This document shows, piece after piece, positions 51,906 to 60,301 of a stretch of 63,287 bases of DNA (positions are counted from its first letter, which is position 1; the number at the start of each line of letters is the position of its first letter). The stretch lies in the NCBI GenBank assembly GCA_050942895.1, contig JBMNOE010000015.1, forward strand, positions 1 to 63,287, given 5' to 3'. The notes below the pieces were generated by a model, which saw nothing but the letters and a program-made list of their open reading frames with translations, ran no database searches and was not told where the DNA came from. Position numbers and translations under genes: made by a program. This stretch comes from JBNRMR01 sp050942895 (lineage in GTDB: Bacteria > Bacillota > Clostridia > Christensenellales > UBA1750).

Positions 51906-52508
51906 ATGGAATTGGAATTTATTGACATCGAAGGCCATTATGGCGGCGATCAGCACTGGCTCCCCACGGAGCTGATGAGAAGGGGAGGATGCTCCACCGT
52001 GACCGCCGCCGAAATTTGTGCTTTCCTCGCCGCTAAAGATCCACTTTTGAGGAACCTTTACCCCGCAGATCACTCGGCGATATCAAAGGCCGATTTCATC
52101 GACTTCTGTAAAAGAATGTTTAAGTTTGTATATCCGCGGGTGGGCGGCCTCACAAAGCTTTCTCTGTATATCGACGGTTTTAAAGCCTATGCAAAAAGCG
52201 TCGGCGCTCCGGTGGAAATTGAAACCCTTTCGGGCGATCTTCCCTATGAACATGCGGAGGAGTTTCTTGTGAAAGCAATCGGCGAGGGCAGTTGCCTGAT
52301 CTGTCTGCTTTTGGACCACCATGATGAAAGCCTGGACGATATCATCTGGCACTGGTTTATGCTGACCGGATATGAGCATCATATGGGCGAACTCAATGCC
52401 ATCTACGGCACCTACGGCAAAAGAGGCACGGTTTCGCTGCGCCATATGTGGGAAACCGGCCGGCGCAAAAAAGGCGGCCTGATAAGAATCCGGAGGCGGG
52501 AAGGGTGA
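51906..52508 (+). CDS. Papain-like/C39-type protein of unknown role
   Basis: A 200-residue cytosolic protein. GGDQHWLPTELMRRGGCSTVTAAEICAFL has the look of a papain- or C39-type nucleophile helix (Gln for the oxyanion hole, then a Cys). WHWFMLTGYE near residue 155 could provide the catalytic His. The intervening SCLICLLLDHHD forms a core strand. No ABC transporter or leader-peptide gene is adjacent, so bacteriocin processing is not supported. The function is unknown. It follows the SDR gene by 43 bp and ends before a strong terminator. Confidence 0.5.
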   Translation: MELEFIDIEGHYGGDQHWLPTELMRRGGCSTVTAAEICAFLAAKDPLLRNLYPADHSAISKADFIDFCKRMFKFVYPRVGGLTKLSLYIDGFKAYAKSVGAPVEIETLSGDLPYEHAEEFLVKAIGEGSCLICLLLDHHDESLDDIIWHWFMLTGYEHHMGELNAIYGTYGKRGTVSLRHMWETGRRKKGGLIRIRRREG

Positions 52509-52564
52509 TAAAATACCCATAACCTGCTCATGAAATGACCCAAAGCATATGCATAAACAAAAAT

Positions 52565-52602
52565 AAAAAGCCCTGGAAGCTTTCCGGGGCTTTTTATTTT
52601 TT
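52565..52602. terminator. Bidirectional terminator between C39-like gene and copA
   Basis: The stem AAAAAGCCC-GGAA / TTCC-GGGCTTTTT is followed by TATTTTTT on the plus strand and has A-rich flanks for the minus strand. It serves two convergent genes. Confidence 0.85.
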
Positions 52603-52607
52603 GCGGC

Positions 52608-52808
52608 TTAATTTATGGAAATGACTTCGTAGCCGGCATCGGTGACGGCGGCCCTTATGGCGTCGTCCGAGGCGCTTCCGGTAACATAGGCTGCGTTGTC
52701 CTCAAGAACGACATTCGCCTGAACGCCGTCCATTGCCTCCAGAGCTTTTTTCACATGGGCGACGCAGTTTTTACAGGTCATGCCCTCGATCTTAACCGTT
52801 TTATTCAT
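52608..52808 (-). CDS. CopZ-like copper chaperone from an internal start inside copA
   Basis: Within the copA frame the ATG at 52808 (Met792) is preceded by AGGAGA at 52816-52821 with 7-base spacing. It starts MNKTVKIEGMTCKNC, exactly where an independent CopZ would begin. Translation from here would give a 66-residue chaperone with the Cys-x2-Cys copper site. It could be made in addition to the fused form. Whether the site is used cannot be seen from sequence. Confidence 0.6.
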   Translation of the reverse strand: MNKTVKIEGMTCKNCVAHVKKALEAMDGVQANVVLEDNAAYVTGSASDDAIRAAVTDAGYEVISIN

Positions 52809-55181
52809 GCTTTCATCTCCTTTGCTGTTTAAAACCATTATATTATCTATATGTTTTTCTTGGCGGGAGCTTGAGTGAAACCTTTTTCTGTCCCGCTGCT
52901 GTTCGCTTTCGCTGTATTCGGACTTGAACAGGTTGAGTCTAAGGGAGTTTAGCACCACGCTGACGGAGGAAAGGCTCATGGCCGCCGCGGCTAACATCGG
53001 GTTCATGCCAAAGCCGGCTATGGCATAAAGCAGGCCTGCCGCCAGCGGTATGCAGGCGGTGTTATAGAAAAACGCCCAGAACAGGTTGGATTTAATGTTT
53101 TTAAGGGTTGCGCGGCTGAACCTCACCGCTAAAACAGCGTCCATAAGATCGCTTTTCATAAGCACCACATCCGCCGATTCAACCGCGATGTCGGTGCCTG
53201 CGCCTATGGCGATGCCCACATCCGCGCGCTTGAGGGCGGGAGCGTCGTTTATGCCGTCGCCTATCATGGCCACATGGCCCTTTTGCTGAAGCATTCTAAC
53301 GGCCTGCTCCTTGTCTGTGGGCAGAACCTGCGCAAAGATATTGCTTATGCCCAGGCTTTTTCCGATGGCTTTCGCGGTTTTTTCGTTATCGCCGGTGAGC
53401 ATGACCACTGAAAGCCCCAGATTTTTAAGGAGCCTTACAGCTGCTTTGCTGCTGGCCTTGGGCACATCCGCCAGGGCGATCATGCCCTTTAGCCGGCCCT
53501 CTCTGGCGAAGTAGAGGACTGTCTTGCCTTCGTCTGCCAGGGCGGCTGCTTTTTCGGTAAGAGCGCCGGAGCCGATGATGTCGATGCCGCTTTCAGCCAT
53601 GAAATCAGCATTGCCCGCCTGCCAGTTTTCGCCGGATATATCGGCCTTTATGCCCCTTCCGGCCACGGCCTCAAAGCCTTGGGCCGCTTCAATGGCGATG
53701 CCTCTGTTTTCAGCCTCGCTGACGATGGCCGATGCCAGCACATGCTCCGAAAGCTTTTCCACCGATGCCGCCATCCTCAAAAAGTCAGCTTCATCCATGC
53801 CGTCCAGGGGTATGACATCTGTCACAGAGGGCTTGCCTTCGGTCAAGGTGCCGGTCTTGTCCAGTATTACTGTCTTTACCTTGCTCAATTCCTCAAGGGC
53901 TTCGGCGGTCTTGAAGAGAACGCCGTTTTTCGCCCCTCTGCCGGTGCCCACCATTATCGCCACGGGGGTGGCAAGGCCCAAAGCGCAGGGGCAGGATATC
54001 ACCAGCACCGCTATGGCCGATGATATGGCAAACGAAATGCTCTGCCCGCCGATAAGCCATGCGGCGCAGGTCACAAGGGCGATTGCTATCACCACCGGCA
54101 CGAAAACGCCGCTGACCTTGTCTGCCAGTTTGGCGATTGGCGCCTTGCTTGCGCCCGCTTCCTCCACCAGGGCGATCATTTTAGCGAGGGTGGTGTCTGC
54201 CCCGACGCTCTGCGCCTGCATTGTGATGTAGCCCGATGATATAACAGATGCGCAAAGGAGCCTGTCGCCCTCGGATTTTTCAACGGGCATGCTCTCACCG
54301 GTCAGGGCGCTTTCATCCGCCTGAGCGTTGCCGGAGATTACCACGCCGTCCACCGGAACTGCGCTGCCCTGGCGCACGATGAGATGATCGCCCACCCGCA
54401 CTTCCTCGACAGGAACCTGGGTTTCAACGCCGTTTCTAAGCACAAAGGCCGTCTTTGGGGAAAGATCCGCCAAGGCTGCAAGGGCGTCGGATGTTCTTCC
54501 CTTTGCCTTTGCCTCCAGAAATTTTCCCATTGTGATGAGGGTGAGTATCATGGCGGCGGATTCAAAATAAAGATCCATTGCGCTGGCATGGGCGGCGTGC
54601 AGATCCCTCGCGCCAAGGGAAGCAGCCATCGAATACATGGCGGTCACGCTGTAGACCACCGCCGCGCTGGCGCCTATGGCTATAAGCGTGTCCATATTGG
54701 GGGCGCCGTGGAAAAGTGAGCGAAAGCCCCTGGTGAAGTATGAAAGGTTTATGACGATTATGGGCGCTGTCAGCAAAAGCTGTGTGAACGCAAAGACCAT
54801 TGAGTTTTCAATGCCGGTCATAAAGGAGGGAAGGGGAGCCCCCATCATGTGGCCCATAGATATATAGAACAGGGGCAGCATGAAAACAAGGGAGGCGATA
54901 AAACGCCTTTTATAGTCTGCAATATCGCTTTCAAAGGAACTGCCAGCGGGCTTTGATTCGGTTTTCGCCGCCTGGTAAAGGGACGCGCCGTAGCCTGCTT
55001 TTTCCACCGCCTTTATTATGTCCTGAGGAGTGGAGAGGCTCTCGTCATATTCAACAGTCATGGACTGGCCCAAAAGGCTTACATCGGCGCTCATTACTCC
55101 ATCTATTTTCTTAACGGCTTTATCGACATGGGCGCTGCAGGCGGAGCATGTCATGCCGGTAACTTCAAAACGCTGCTTCAT
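52608..55181 (-). CDS. copA: Copper-exporting P1B-type ATPase with C-terminal CopZ fusion
   Basis: An 857-residue Cu+ pump. The N-terminal HMA domain has GMTCSAC (Cys12, Cys15). The ion-binding helix carries SCPCALGLATP, the phosphorylation site DKTGTLTEG, the actuator LTGES, and the hinge GDGINDAPAL. After the normal end (about 750) a linker of about 40 non-conserved residues leads to a second HMA domain at 792-857 (GMTCKNC), which is CopZ-like. The linker DNA looks like a former intergenic region. A strong promoter precedes the gene. Confidence 0.95.
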   Translation of the reverse strand: MKQRFEVTGMTCSACSAHVDKAVKKIDGVMSADVSLLGQSMTVEYDESLSTPQDIIKAVEKAGYGASLYQAAKTESKPAGSSFESDIADYKRRFIASLVFMLPLFYISMGHMMGAPLPSFMTGIENSMVFAFTQLLLTAPIIVINLSYFTRGFRSLFHGAPNMDTLIAIGASAAVVYSVTAMYSMAASLGARDLHAAHASAMDLYFESAAMILTLITMGKFLEAKAKGRTSDALAALADLSPKTAFVLRNGVETQVPVEEVRVGDHLIVRQGSAVPVDGVVISGNAQADESALTGESMPVEKSEGDRLLCASVISSGYITMQAQSVGADTTLAKMIALVEEAGASKAPIAKLADKVSGVFVPVVIAIALVTCAAWLIGGQSISFAISSAIAVLVISCPCALGLATPVAIMVGTGRGAKNGVLFKTAEALEELSKVKTVILDKTGTLTEGKPSVTDVIPLDGMDEADFLRMAASVEKLSEHVLASAIVSEAENRGIAIEAAQGFEAVAGRGIKADISGENWQAGNADFMAESGIDIIGSGALTEKAAALADEGKTVLYFAREGRLKGMIALADVPKASSKAAVRLLKNLGLSVVMLTGDNEKTAKAIGKSLGISNIFAQVLPTDKEQAVRMLQQKGHVAMIGDGINDAPALKRADVGIAIGAGTDIAVESADVVLMKSDLMDAVLAVRFSRATLKNIKSNLFWAFFYNTACIPLAAGLLYAIAGFGMNPMLAAAAMSLSSVSVVLNSLRLNLFKSEYSESEQQRDRKRFHSSSRQEKHIDNIMVLNSKGDESMNKTVKIEGMTCKNCVAHVKKALEAMDGVQANVVLEDNAAYVTGSASDDAIRAAVTDAGYEVISIN

Positions 55182-55210
55182 GGTTAACCTCCTTTAACCT
55201 GTTTAAACAT

Positions 55211-55239
55211 ATCATATAACTAAGAATTGCATTTGTCAA
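55211..55239 (-). promoter_or_regulatory. Promoter of copA
   Basis: On the minus strand TTGACA (55234-55239) and TATGAT (55211-55216) are exactly 17 bp apart, 30 bp before the copA ATG, which has a perfect AAAGGAGG site. No CopY box (TACANNTGTA) is seen. Confidence 0.8.
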
Positions 55240-55318
55240 TTGCGGACTTTGCTCCAATCTGATGAGGAATACTCGCAAATTTTATATTTTCAAATATTTT
55301 TGTTATTTATGCATGTAA

Positions 55319-55347
55319 TTGTGCAAAGCTGAACATAATTTTAGTAT
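55319..55347 (+). promoter_or_regulatory. Promoter of the Myb-like regulator gene
   Basis: TTGTGC (55319-55324), 17 bp, TAGTAT (55342-55347), just upstream of the GGGAGG site. Confidence 0.5.
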
Positions 55348-55373
55348 GGAATCATAAATGGGAGGTATTTATT

Positions 55374-56003
55374 TTGGCACAGACTAATATTATTGCCAGA
55401 GGAAGGTCCGGCTGGTCGCCGGAGGAGCAAGACCTCTTATGGCATGAAGTTAAAAAGGCATCCCAAAACGGGGGCTCTCTCAGGACGGTTTTTGACAGCG
55501 TCGCCAACCAGACAGGCCGCAAGCCCAACAGCATACGCAATTATTATTACATCGCGGTGAAGGAAGGCCAGGCGCCGGAGGGCGTCAGTTGCCAGCGGAC
55601 GCTGCCTTTCAGGCCCTTTGACGATGATGAAATGCAGGGTCTTGTCCGCCGGATTTTGATCGCCAGGTCCAAGGGGCTGTCGGTGCGCTCCTGCGTTATG
55701 GAGATGGGCGAGGGCGATAAGGCAAAGACGCTGCGCTATCAGAATAAATACAGGAGTATCCTTAAAAACAGGCCGGATTACATCAAGCAGGCGATGGAGC
55801 AGCTTGAAAGGGAGGGCGTTGAGTTCGGCGAGGATTTCACGCCCGTGCGCAGGCGCAAATATAAGCTAAGCGAAAAAGCCGGCGATGCGGACGAAAATCT
55901 CATGCGGCTTCGCGCAGCCATTGCGGACTGCGGTGAAAAAGCACCGGCGCTTGTGGATGCCCTGTGTGATTTTTTGAAAGCGCAAGCAGAGCTGTCTCTT
56001 TAA
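55374..56003 (+). CDS. Myb/SANT-like DNA-binding protein (RsfA-type)
   Basis: A 209-residue protein. Residues 10-60 form a SANT/Myb-like helix-turn-helix (SGWSPEEQDLLWHEVKKA, TGRKPNSIRNYYYIAV) as in the RsfA/prespore-type regulators and related clostridial proteins. The rest is helical and charged (RRILIARSKGLSVRSCVMEM, KYRSILKNRPDYIKQAMEQL). It is probably a transcription factor, possibly linked to sporulation. The start is TTG at 55374, supported by GGGAGGTATTTAT. It overlaps the convergent kinase gene by four bases. Confidence 0.75.
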   Translation: MAQTNIIARGRSGWSPEEQDLLWHEVKKASQNGGSLRTVFDSVANQTGRKPNSIRNYYYIAVKEGQAPEGVSCQRTLPFRPFDDDEMQGLVRRILIARSKGLSVRSCVMEMGEGDKAKTLRYQNKYRSILKNRPDYIKQAMEQLEREGVEFGEDFTPVRRRKYKLSEKAGDADENLMRLRAAIADCGEKAPALVDALCDFLKAQAELSL

Positions 56004-56563
56004 AGGCTGAATCTTTCCTTTATAATCTGCGCGGCAGCTTCCGGCGGCAGATGCGAATTATCGATTTTGATATAATTTTCAAATGTGATTTCGCCGTCAT
56101 GGCTTTCGCAGCGGTATTTTTCATCATGATGCAAAAGAAATCGGTTGGAATGCTCAACATCCCGCTTGGAGGCTTTGTTCTTCAGGCGGTTTTCAGTGGC
56201 GTTTCTTTGCAGGCGGATTTCCTGGGATGCGACCAGTTCAGCGAAGTATATATCAGAGTCCTTATCAGCGCCATTTTTAGCAAAGATATCGCTGATTTGG
56301 GAGATATAATCCCAATCCGAGGGCTGGTCGAAGGCCCACATAAATGTGAATATAATGCCATAATTGCCGGACTTGGCAAACTCCTCGAAGATCACATCCC
56401 GCAGACGGGCTGTGATCTTGCTGTCGTACCGGCCGAATATCTCTATCACCGGCTCTATCGTCATGTGGTTATGAAAGAGCCGCATTTCCGTGATCTTCGC
56501 CAGCTCCTGACCCACCGTCATCTTCCCGACGGCGCTATTTCCAAATAAAAATAAAAGCTTCAT
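56000..56563 (-). CDS. P-loop kinase-like protein (AAA_18 type)
   Basis: A 187-residue nucleotide-binding protein with Walker A LLFLFGNSAVGKMTVG near the N-terminus, followed by FHNHMTIEPVIEIFG and FTFMWAFDQPSDWDY. It resembles shikimate-kinase-like small-molecule kinases of the AAA_18 group. The usual Ser/Thr after Lys in GK[ST] is Met here (GKMT), with Thr one residue later. The substrate is unknown. It ends four bases inside the convergent regulator gene. Confidence 0.7.
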   Translation of the reverse strand: MKLLFLFGNSAVGKMTVGQELAKITEMRLFHNHMTIEPVIEIFGRYDSKITARLRDVIFEEFAKSGNYGIIFTFMWAFDQPSDWDYISQISDIFAKNGADKDSDIYFAELVASQEIRLQRNATENRLKNKASKRDVEHSNRFLLHHDEKYRCESHDGEITFENYIKIDNSHLPPEAAAQIIKERFSL

Positions 56564-56594
56564 CTCCGCTCCTTATCGGTGAAACAGATACCGT

Positions 56595-56708
56595 TTATAA
56601 GCAATTGCTCATATATTGGGTCGCGCATTCCCAGCTTTCTGCGCTTAATTCAACTCTGCGGGGTTTGCCCACCCCCAAAACGCCTTCGATAAAGAAGATG
56701 TTTTTCAT
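56595..56708 (-). pseudogene. N-terminal stub of a second P-loop kinase
   Basis: A 37-codon frame begins MKNIFFIEGVLGVGKPRR, the start and Walker A of an AAA-type kinase, then loses similarity and stops at 56595. It lies just upstream of the intact kinase gene on the same strand. The remaining part of the 479-bp gap to 57042 (mainly 56709-57042) contains A/T-rich sequence with a TATAAT-like stretch at about 56871 and no other recognisable gene. Confidence 0.45.
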
Positions 56709-57042
56709 AAATGCATTTTAGCAAAAAACATTTTTGAAAGCAATCATAATATGCAGGTTCTTTTCTATAAAAGCAGATCTGATGAAAATGATGGGAGCCG
56801 GCGCCGTAAGCGAAGCGGTAAAAATGCTTCCTTTAATATATGCCCTTGATAAGGGATCAAAAGGAGTGATATAATATACGCACTATAACTAACAATGCAA
56901 CAGGATGCTTTGGCCAGATGGCGGCGAAGAATGATTTTTCAGGAACAAAGTGGAGTTGATGGAATTTGATTGCGCGCTGCATAAAATCGTCCATGTAAAG
57001 CAAAAGCTGCAAATAAAAACAGTAGAGGGGATGGATGACTAA

Positions 57043-58128
57043 ATGAAATTCAACGGCCTTAACACCGGCATGGGAACTTTACCGCTGCTGTCTAACGCCA
57101 AAACGCGCTCGATCAGCCCGGAAAACTTCACCGGAGGCAAGGGCGCCGGCGGTCGATGCCCGCTTGAAGAAGGCATTGCAAAACATGCTGCACAGGATCT
57201 TGGCATAGGCTGGAAGGTTAGCCCATACATCAGGATAGAACCCGGAGAAACCTTCACAATCGCCGAAATAGACGGCCCCGGCGCCTTGCAGCACATTTGG
57301 CTGACTCCCTCCGGAAAATGGCGCGACGTGATATTGCGCATCTACTGGGACGGCCAGAGTAACCCAAGCGTGGAATGCCCCGTGGGAGACTTTTTTGCCG
57401 CAGGCTGGCAGGCATATAATCAGATTTCCTCGCTGGCGGTGTGCGTCAACCCCGGCAGGGCCTTCAACTGCTACTGGAGCATGCCCTTTAGGCGCCACTG
57501 CCGCATCACTCTGGAAAATCGAGGAAGAGATGCCGTTAACTACTATTACCAGATAGATTACACCCTCACCGATGTGCCTGAGGACTGCGCCTATTTCCAT
57601 GCACAGTTTCGCCGGGTAAATCCTTTGCCCTATAAAGAGATGTTCACCATTTTGGACGGCGTGCGCGGCCAGGGCCAGTATGTGGGCACCTACATGGCCT
57701 GGGGAATTAACAACAATGGCTGGTGGGGCGAGGGTGAGATCAAGTTTTATATGGACGGCGACGGCGAATACCCCACCATTTGCGGCACAGGCACCGAGGA
57801 TTATTTCTGCGGCAGCTACAATTTTGAAAACCCTTACACCCGGGACCGTTATGAGGACTTTACAACCCCATACGCGGGCTTCCACCAAGTGCGGAAAGAG
57901 GGCATGTATCAAAGTCAGAAGCGTTTTGGCATGTACCGCTGGCATATCACCGATCCTATCCGCTTTGAAAGCGACCTGCGGGTGACCATTCAGGCGCTGG
58001 GCTGGCGCGGGGACAGACGTTACCTGCCCCTGCAGGACGATATTGCCAGTGTGGCCTACTGGTATCAAACCTTGCCTGCCGCCCCCTTCCCAGAACTGCC
58101 GGACACGGATTATCTGGAAATCATTTGA
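57043..58128 (+). CDS. DUF2961/GH172-type glycoside hydrolase
   Basis: A 361-residue jelly-roll protein of the DUF2961 family, which includes GH172 difructose-anhydride and alpha-D-arabinofuranosidase enzymes. Family landmarks are EIDGPGALQHIWLTP, ILRIYWDGQSNPSVECPVGDFF, YYYQIDYTL, and GTGTEDYFCGSYNF, which contains the conserved catalytic-type Glu. It has no signal peptide, so it would act on imported sugars. The start has GAGGGGATGG at somewhat long spacing. It stands alone, with no transporter or regulator beside it. Confidence 0.85.
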   Translation: MKFNGLNTGMGTLPLLSNAKTRSISPENFTGGKGAGGRCPLEEGIAKHAAQDLGIGWKVSPYIRIEPGETFTIAEIDGPGALQHIWLTPSGKWRDVILRIYWDGQSNPSVECPVGDFFAAGWQAYNQISSLAVCVNPGRAFNCYWSMPFRRHCRITLENRGRDAVNYYYQIDYTLTDVPEDCAYFHAQFRRVNPLPYKEMFTILDGVRGQGQYVGTYMAWGINNNGWWGEGEIKFYMDGDGEYPTICGTGTEDYFCGSYNFENPYTRDRYEDFTTPYAGFHQVRKEGMYQSQKRFGMYRWHITDPIRFESDLRVTIQALGWRGDRRYLPLQDDIASVAYWYQTLPAAPFPELPDTDYLEII

Positions 58129-58362
58129 TTTTGCCGGACATTAAAGCTGGTTATATTTGGCACAGGCAGTTAAAATCACAGAAAATTGCAAAAACCCCCA
58201 TGTTTCAGGAGGCGCTTAGTAAGATCGGGCGCAACGGACGAAAACTCCTGGGAATGGGGGCGCTCTTTTTGGCGCATTTGATCAATAGGATTGCTCAACC
58301 GCAGATTGAGCATGAACTATCACTTGCAGTTATTGATTATAGGCAGATAATTGCTATACTAA

Positions 58363-58545
58363 AACTGCAGCTGTGAGAAGTTTTCAAAAGCGGGAGCGTA
58401 TGAAGAAACGGGCGAACTCCCTAAGGCAATAGAAACTTATGAGCAAATCAATGACTGGCTGGAGCGTCAGGGGTATGATTTTGCAGACAGGGAATATCCG
58501 AACCGGAAGATTGAAGAACTGACTGCAATATACAAGAATAAGTAA
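58363..58545 (+). pseudogene. C-terminal remnant of a helical (TPR-like) protein
   Basis: An open frame without a start reads EETGELPKAIETYEQINDWLERQG and ends YPNRKIEELTAIYKNK. The helical, Tyr/Leu-rich repeat pattern suggests the end of a TPR-type protein. No N-terminal part is found, and the 58129-58362 stretch before it shows only a weak unsupported frame. Confidence 0.4.
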
Positions 58546-58635
58546 GATAAGATAGATATAAAAATATTTGGAATAGAGAAAAGTCGCCCATTCGGGAGAC
58601 TTTTCTTTGTGCGTTGCTTCGGATTTGAAGCGCTT

Positions 58636-58711
58636 TGGTGACCCATCGGAGATTCGAACTCCGGACCCTTTGATTAAAAGTCAAATGCTCTACCGACTGA
58701 GCTAATGGGTC
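58636..58711 (-). tRNA. tRNA-Lys (anticodon TTT)
   Basis: The minus strand gives a 76-base tRNA: acceptor GACCCAT / ATGGGTC, D-loop TAGCTCAGTCGGTAGAGCA, anticodon loop CTTTTAA with TTT, T-arm GGAGTTCGAATCTCC, discriminator A and an encoded CCA (58636-58638). All arms pair. Confidence 0.97.
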
Positions 58712-58780
58712 AAATAAAAAATCCATTTTGCTTTACAGCTTTGGCGGCGAACCAACCCTTAGGATTCGCTGGCCTTCAAC

Positions 58781-58809
58781 ATTATATACATTTTGCCCCA
58801 GCTTGTCAA
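58781..58809 (-). promoter_or_regulatory. Promoter of tRNA-Lys
   Basis: On the minus strand, consensus TTGACA (58804-58809) and consensus TATAAT (58781-58786) are 17 bp apart, 70 bp before the tRNA. The rest of the gap to 59124 holds no convincing gene. A 17-codon Lys/Glu-rich frame from 59076 overlaps the next start as ATGA and may be a fragment. Confidence 0.9.
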
Positions 58810-59124
58810 CCTAAAAGAATATGACGAAAGAATTTCTGCGGTCTGTTTTTGTATCTGTAAAGAGAATATTATTTCCAGAAATTACAGTTTTGAACAAAAG
58901 CCGGATGAATATCGTTTATATGACAACAGGCGTTTTGCGCGGAGTAAAAAATTCGAGCAGGCTTTGCTTGTTACGGCCCTTTCAAGGTGATATAGTGATA
59001 TCGACAAGAGGCTTTAAGGCTTTAAGCTTGTGCTGGCGGCCGGCAGATCAGATCTATATAAAAACAGGGAAAAGATGAAAAGGCAAAAAGACAAAAAAGA
59101 TGAAGAACCCCAGCAGGAGGAGTT

Positions 59125-60210
59125 ATGAAGGGAATTGCCGCAAAAAAATTGATTAGCAATATGATGAAAAAAACAATGCTCACGGCGGCGATTGCGCTGC
59201 TTTGCGTTTGCGCGGTTTTCGCCTATCCGGCGCAGGCGCTTGCTCAGCAGGAAGATCTTATGATCAAGAGCGCGAGCCTGAGCTATTCCGATGGAAAGAT
59301 AGTGGGCAAAAACATATCGCTGCTGCCGGGGGTTAAATATCAATATAGCGTGAACGGAATGAACTTGGGCGAGCTGGAGCCGGGCGCTCCTGAAATCGCC
59401 ATAGATATATCCGACTCGCAGATCGGCGATAAATATGAGGTGATAATAGATGCCTCGGCAGAGGACGGCCGACGGGAAACGGTGAGCCTTCTCCACACCG
59501 TTTCCGTCAGGGACTACGCCCTTATGCATAAGCTGACGGATTATTATGTGGTGGTGTTTAAGGGCCAGGAAAACGGCTTCGGCCACAGCTTCGGCTCCCA
59601 GCCCAAGGCGGAGTCAGGGGGCTATTACTTCTTTGACGAGGAGGAAATAACCGTTTCGATCGCTCCAAACGAGCCCTTTGTGATAAGCGGAGCATCGGTT
59701 GATTTGGGCAATGCTTCTTTGATTCCGGGGGATACAGCCATACTTGCGCTTTCGTTCATGGAGGGCGTTACAGGCCCTTCCTATGTTTACACGATAAGCG
59801 TGGACGTTGATATACCCGACCCGAATTATGACCCCAACGCGCCGGCGACATATCCCATAAAGGCGTCGGCCGGTCCGGGAGGGCGCATATTTATCGAGGG
59901 GGAAATTCAGGTGCAGCAGGGAACAAACCCGGCTTATATAATGCTTCCCGACGAGGGCTATGCCGTGGAGAATGTCTATGTGGACGGCGAGGCCAAGGGT
60001 GCGCTCTACCTATACGCCTTCTGGGATGTGCGTGCGCCTCATCAGATACATGTGAGCTTTGTGGAGGAAGACGGTGCTGTTTCGCCGGACGCTGTGGTTG
60101 ACATTCCCAGCATAAACAAAACAATACCCCGAACAGGGCCGGCTTTTGCCCCGGCGGGGATGCTGCTGATGACTGGCGCCCTTTTGGTCATTCCCAGGCG
60201 GCGAACATAG
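59125..60210 (+). CDS. Cell-surface protein with variant LPXTG (IPRTG) anchor
   Basis: A 361-residue exported protein. The signal peptide (MLTAAIALLCVCAVFAYPAQA) is followed by beta-rich Ig-like regions (about 45-330), including a Bacterial-repeat-like segment, KASAGPGGRIFIEG ... GYAVENVYVDG. The C-terminus has IPRTG, a hydrophobic stretch (FAPAGMLLMTGALLVI) and PRRRT, the layout of a sortase sorting signal with Arg at the variable position and Ile for Leu. It is probably linked to peptidoglycan. There is no sortase gene in the window. The start has GGAGGAG. Confidence 0.75.
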   Translation: MKGIAAKKLISNMMKKTMLTAAIALLCVCAVFAYPAQALAQQEDLMIKSASLSYSDGKIVGKNISLLPGVKYQYSVNGMNLGELEPGAPEIAIDISDSQIGDKYEVIIDASAEDGRRETVSLLHTVSVRDYALMHKLTDYYVVVFKGQENGFGHSFGSQPKAESGGYYFFDEEEITVSIAPNEPFVISGASVDLGNASLIPGDTAILALSFMEGVTGPSYVYTISVDVDIPDPNYDPNAPATYPIKASAGPGGRIFIEGEIQVQQGTNPAYIMLPDEGYAVENVYVDGEAKGALYLYAFWDVRAPHQIHVSFVEEDGAVSPDAVVDIPSINKTIPRTGPAFAPAGMLLMTGALLVIPRRRT

Positions 60211-60247
60211 ACTTGTCTGAGCAATTTGTAAACAAATTTTAGTCTTA

Positions 60248-60276
60248 TTGCGTTTATTCAACGGTTTTGGTATAAT
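60248..60276 (+). promoter_or_regulatory. Promoter of the NlpC/P60 gene
   Basis: TTGCGT (60248-60253), 17 bp, perfect TATAAT (60271-60276). Confidence 0.7.
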
Positions 60277-60301
60277 ATGGCGAAGAATAAGAGTGAATTT
60301 G

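Noticed and set aside
57079..58068. 329-codon frame antisense to the DUF2961 gene
   Set aside because: It mirrors a well-supported gene in the other strand, has no ribosome site, and matches nothing recognisable.
58125..58376. 83-codon frame after the DUF2961 gene
   Set aside because: It overlaps the preceding stop, has no ribosome site and no recognisable domain. It could be a fragment, but support is too weak.
59076..59129. 17-codon Lys/Glu-rich frame overlapping the surface-protein start (ATGA)
   Set aside because: It has a possible AGGGAAAAG site and could be a leader peptide, but the frame also extends upstream as a fragment. There is not enough evidence to call it a gene.
59014..59586. 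190-codon antisense frame over the start of the surface-protein gene
   Set aside because: It is low-complexity, without ribosome site, and opposite a gene with signal peptide and sorting motif.
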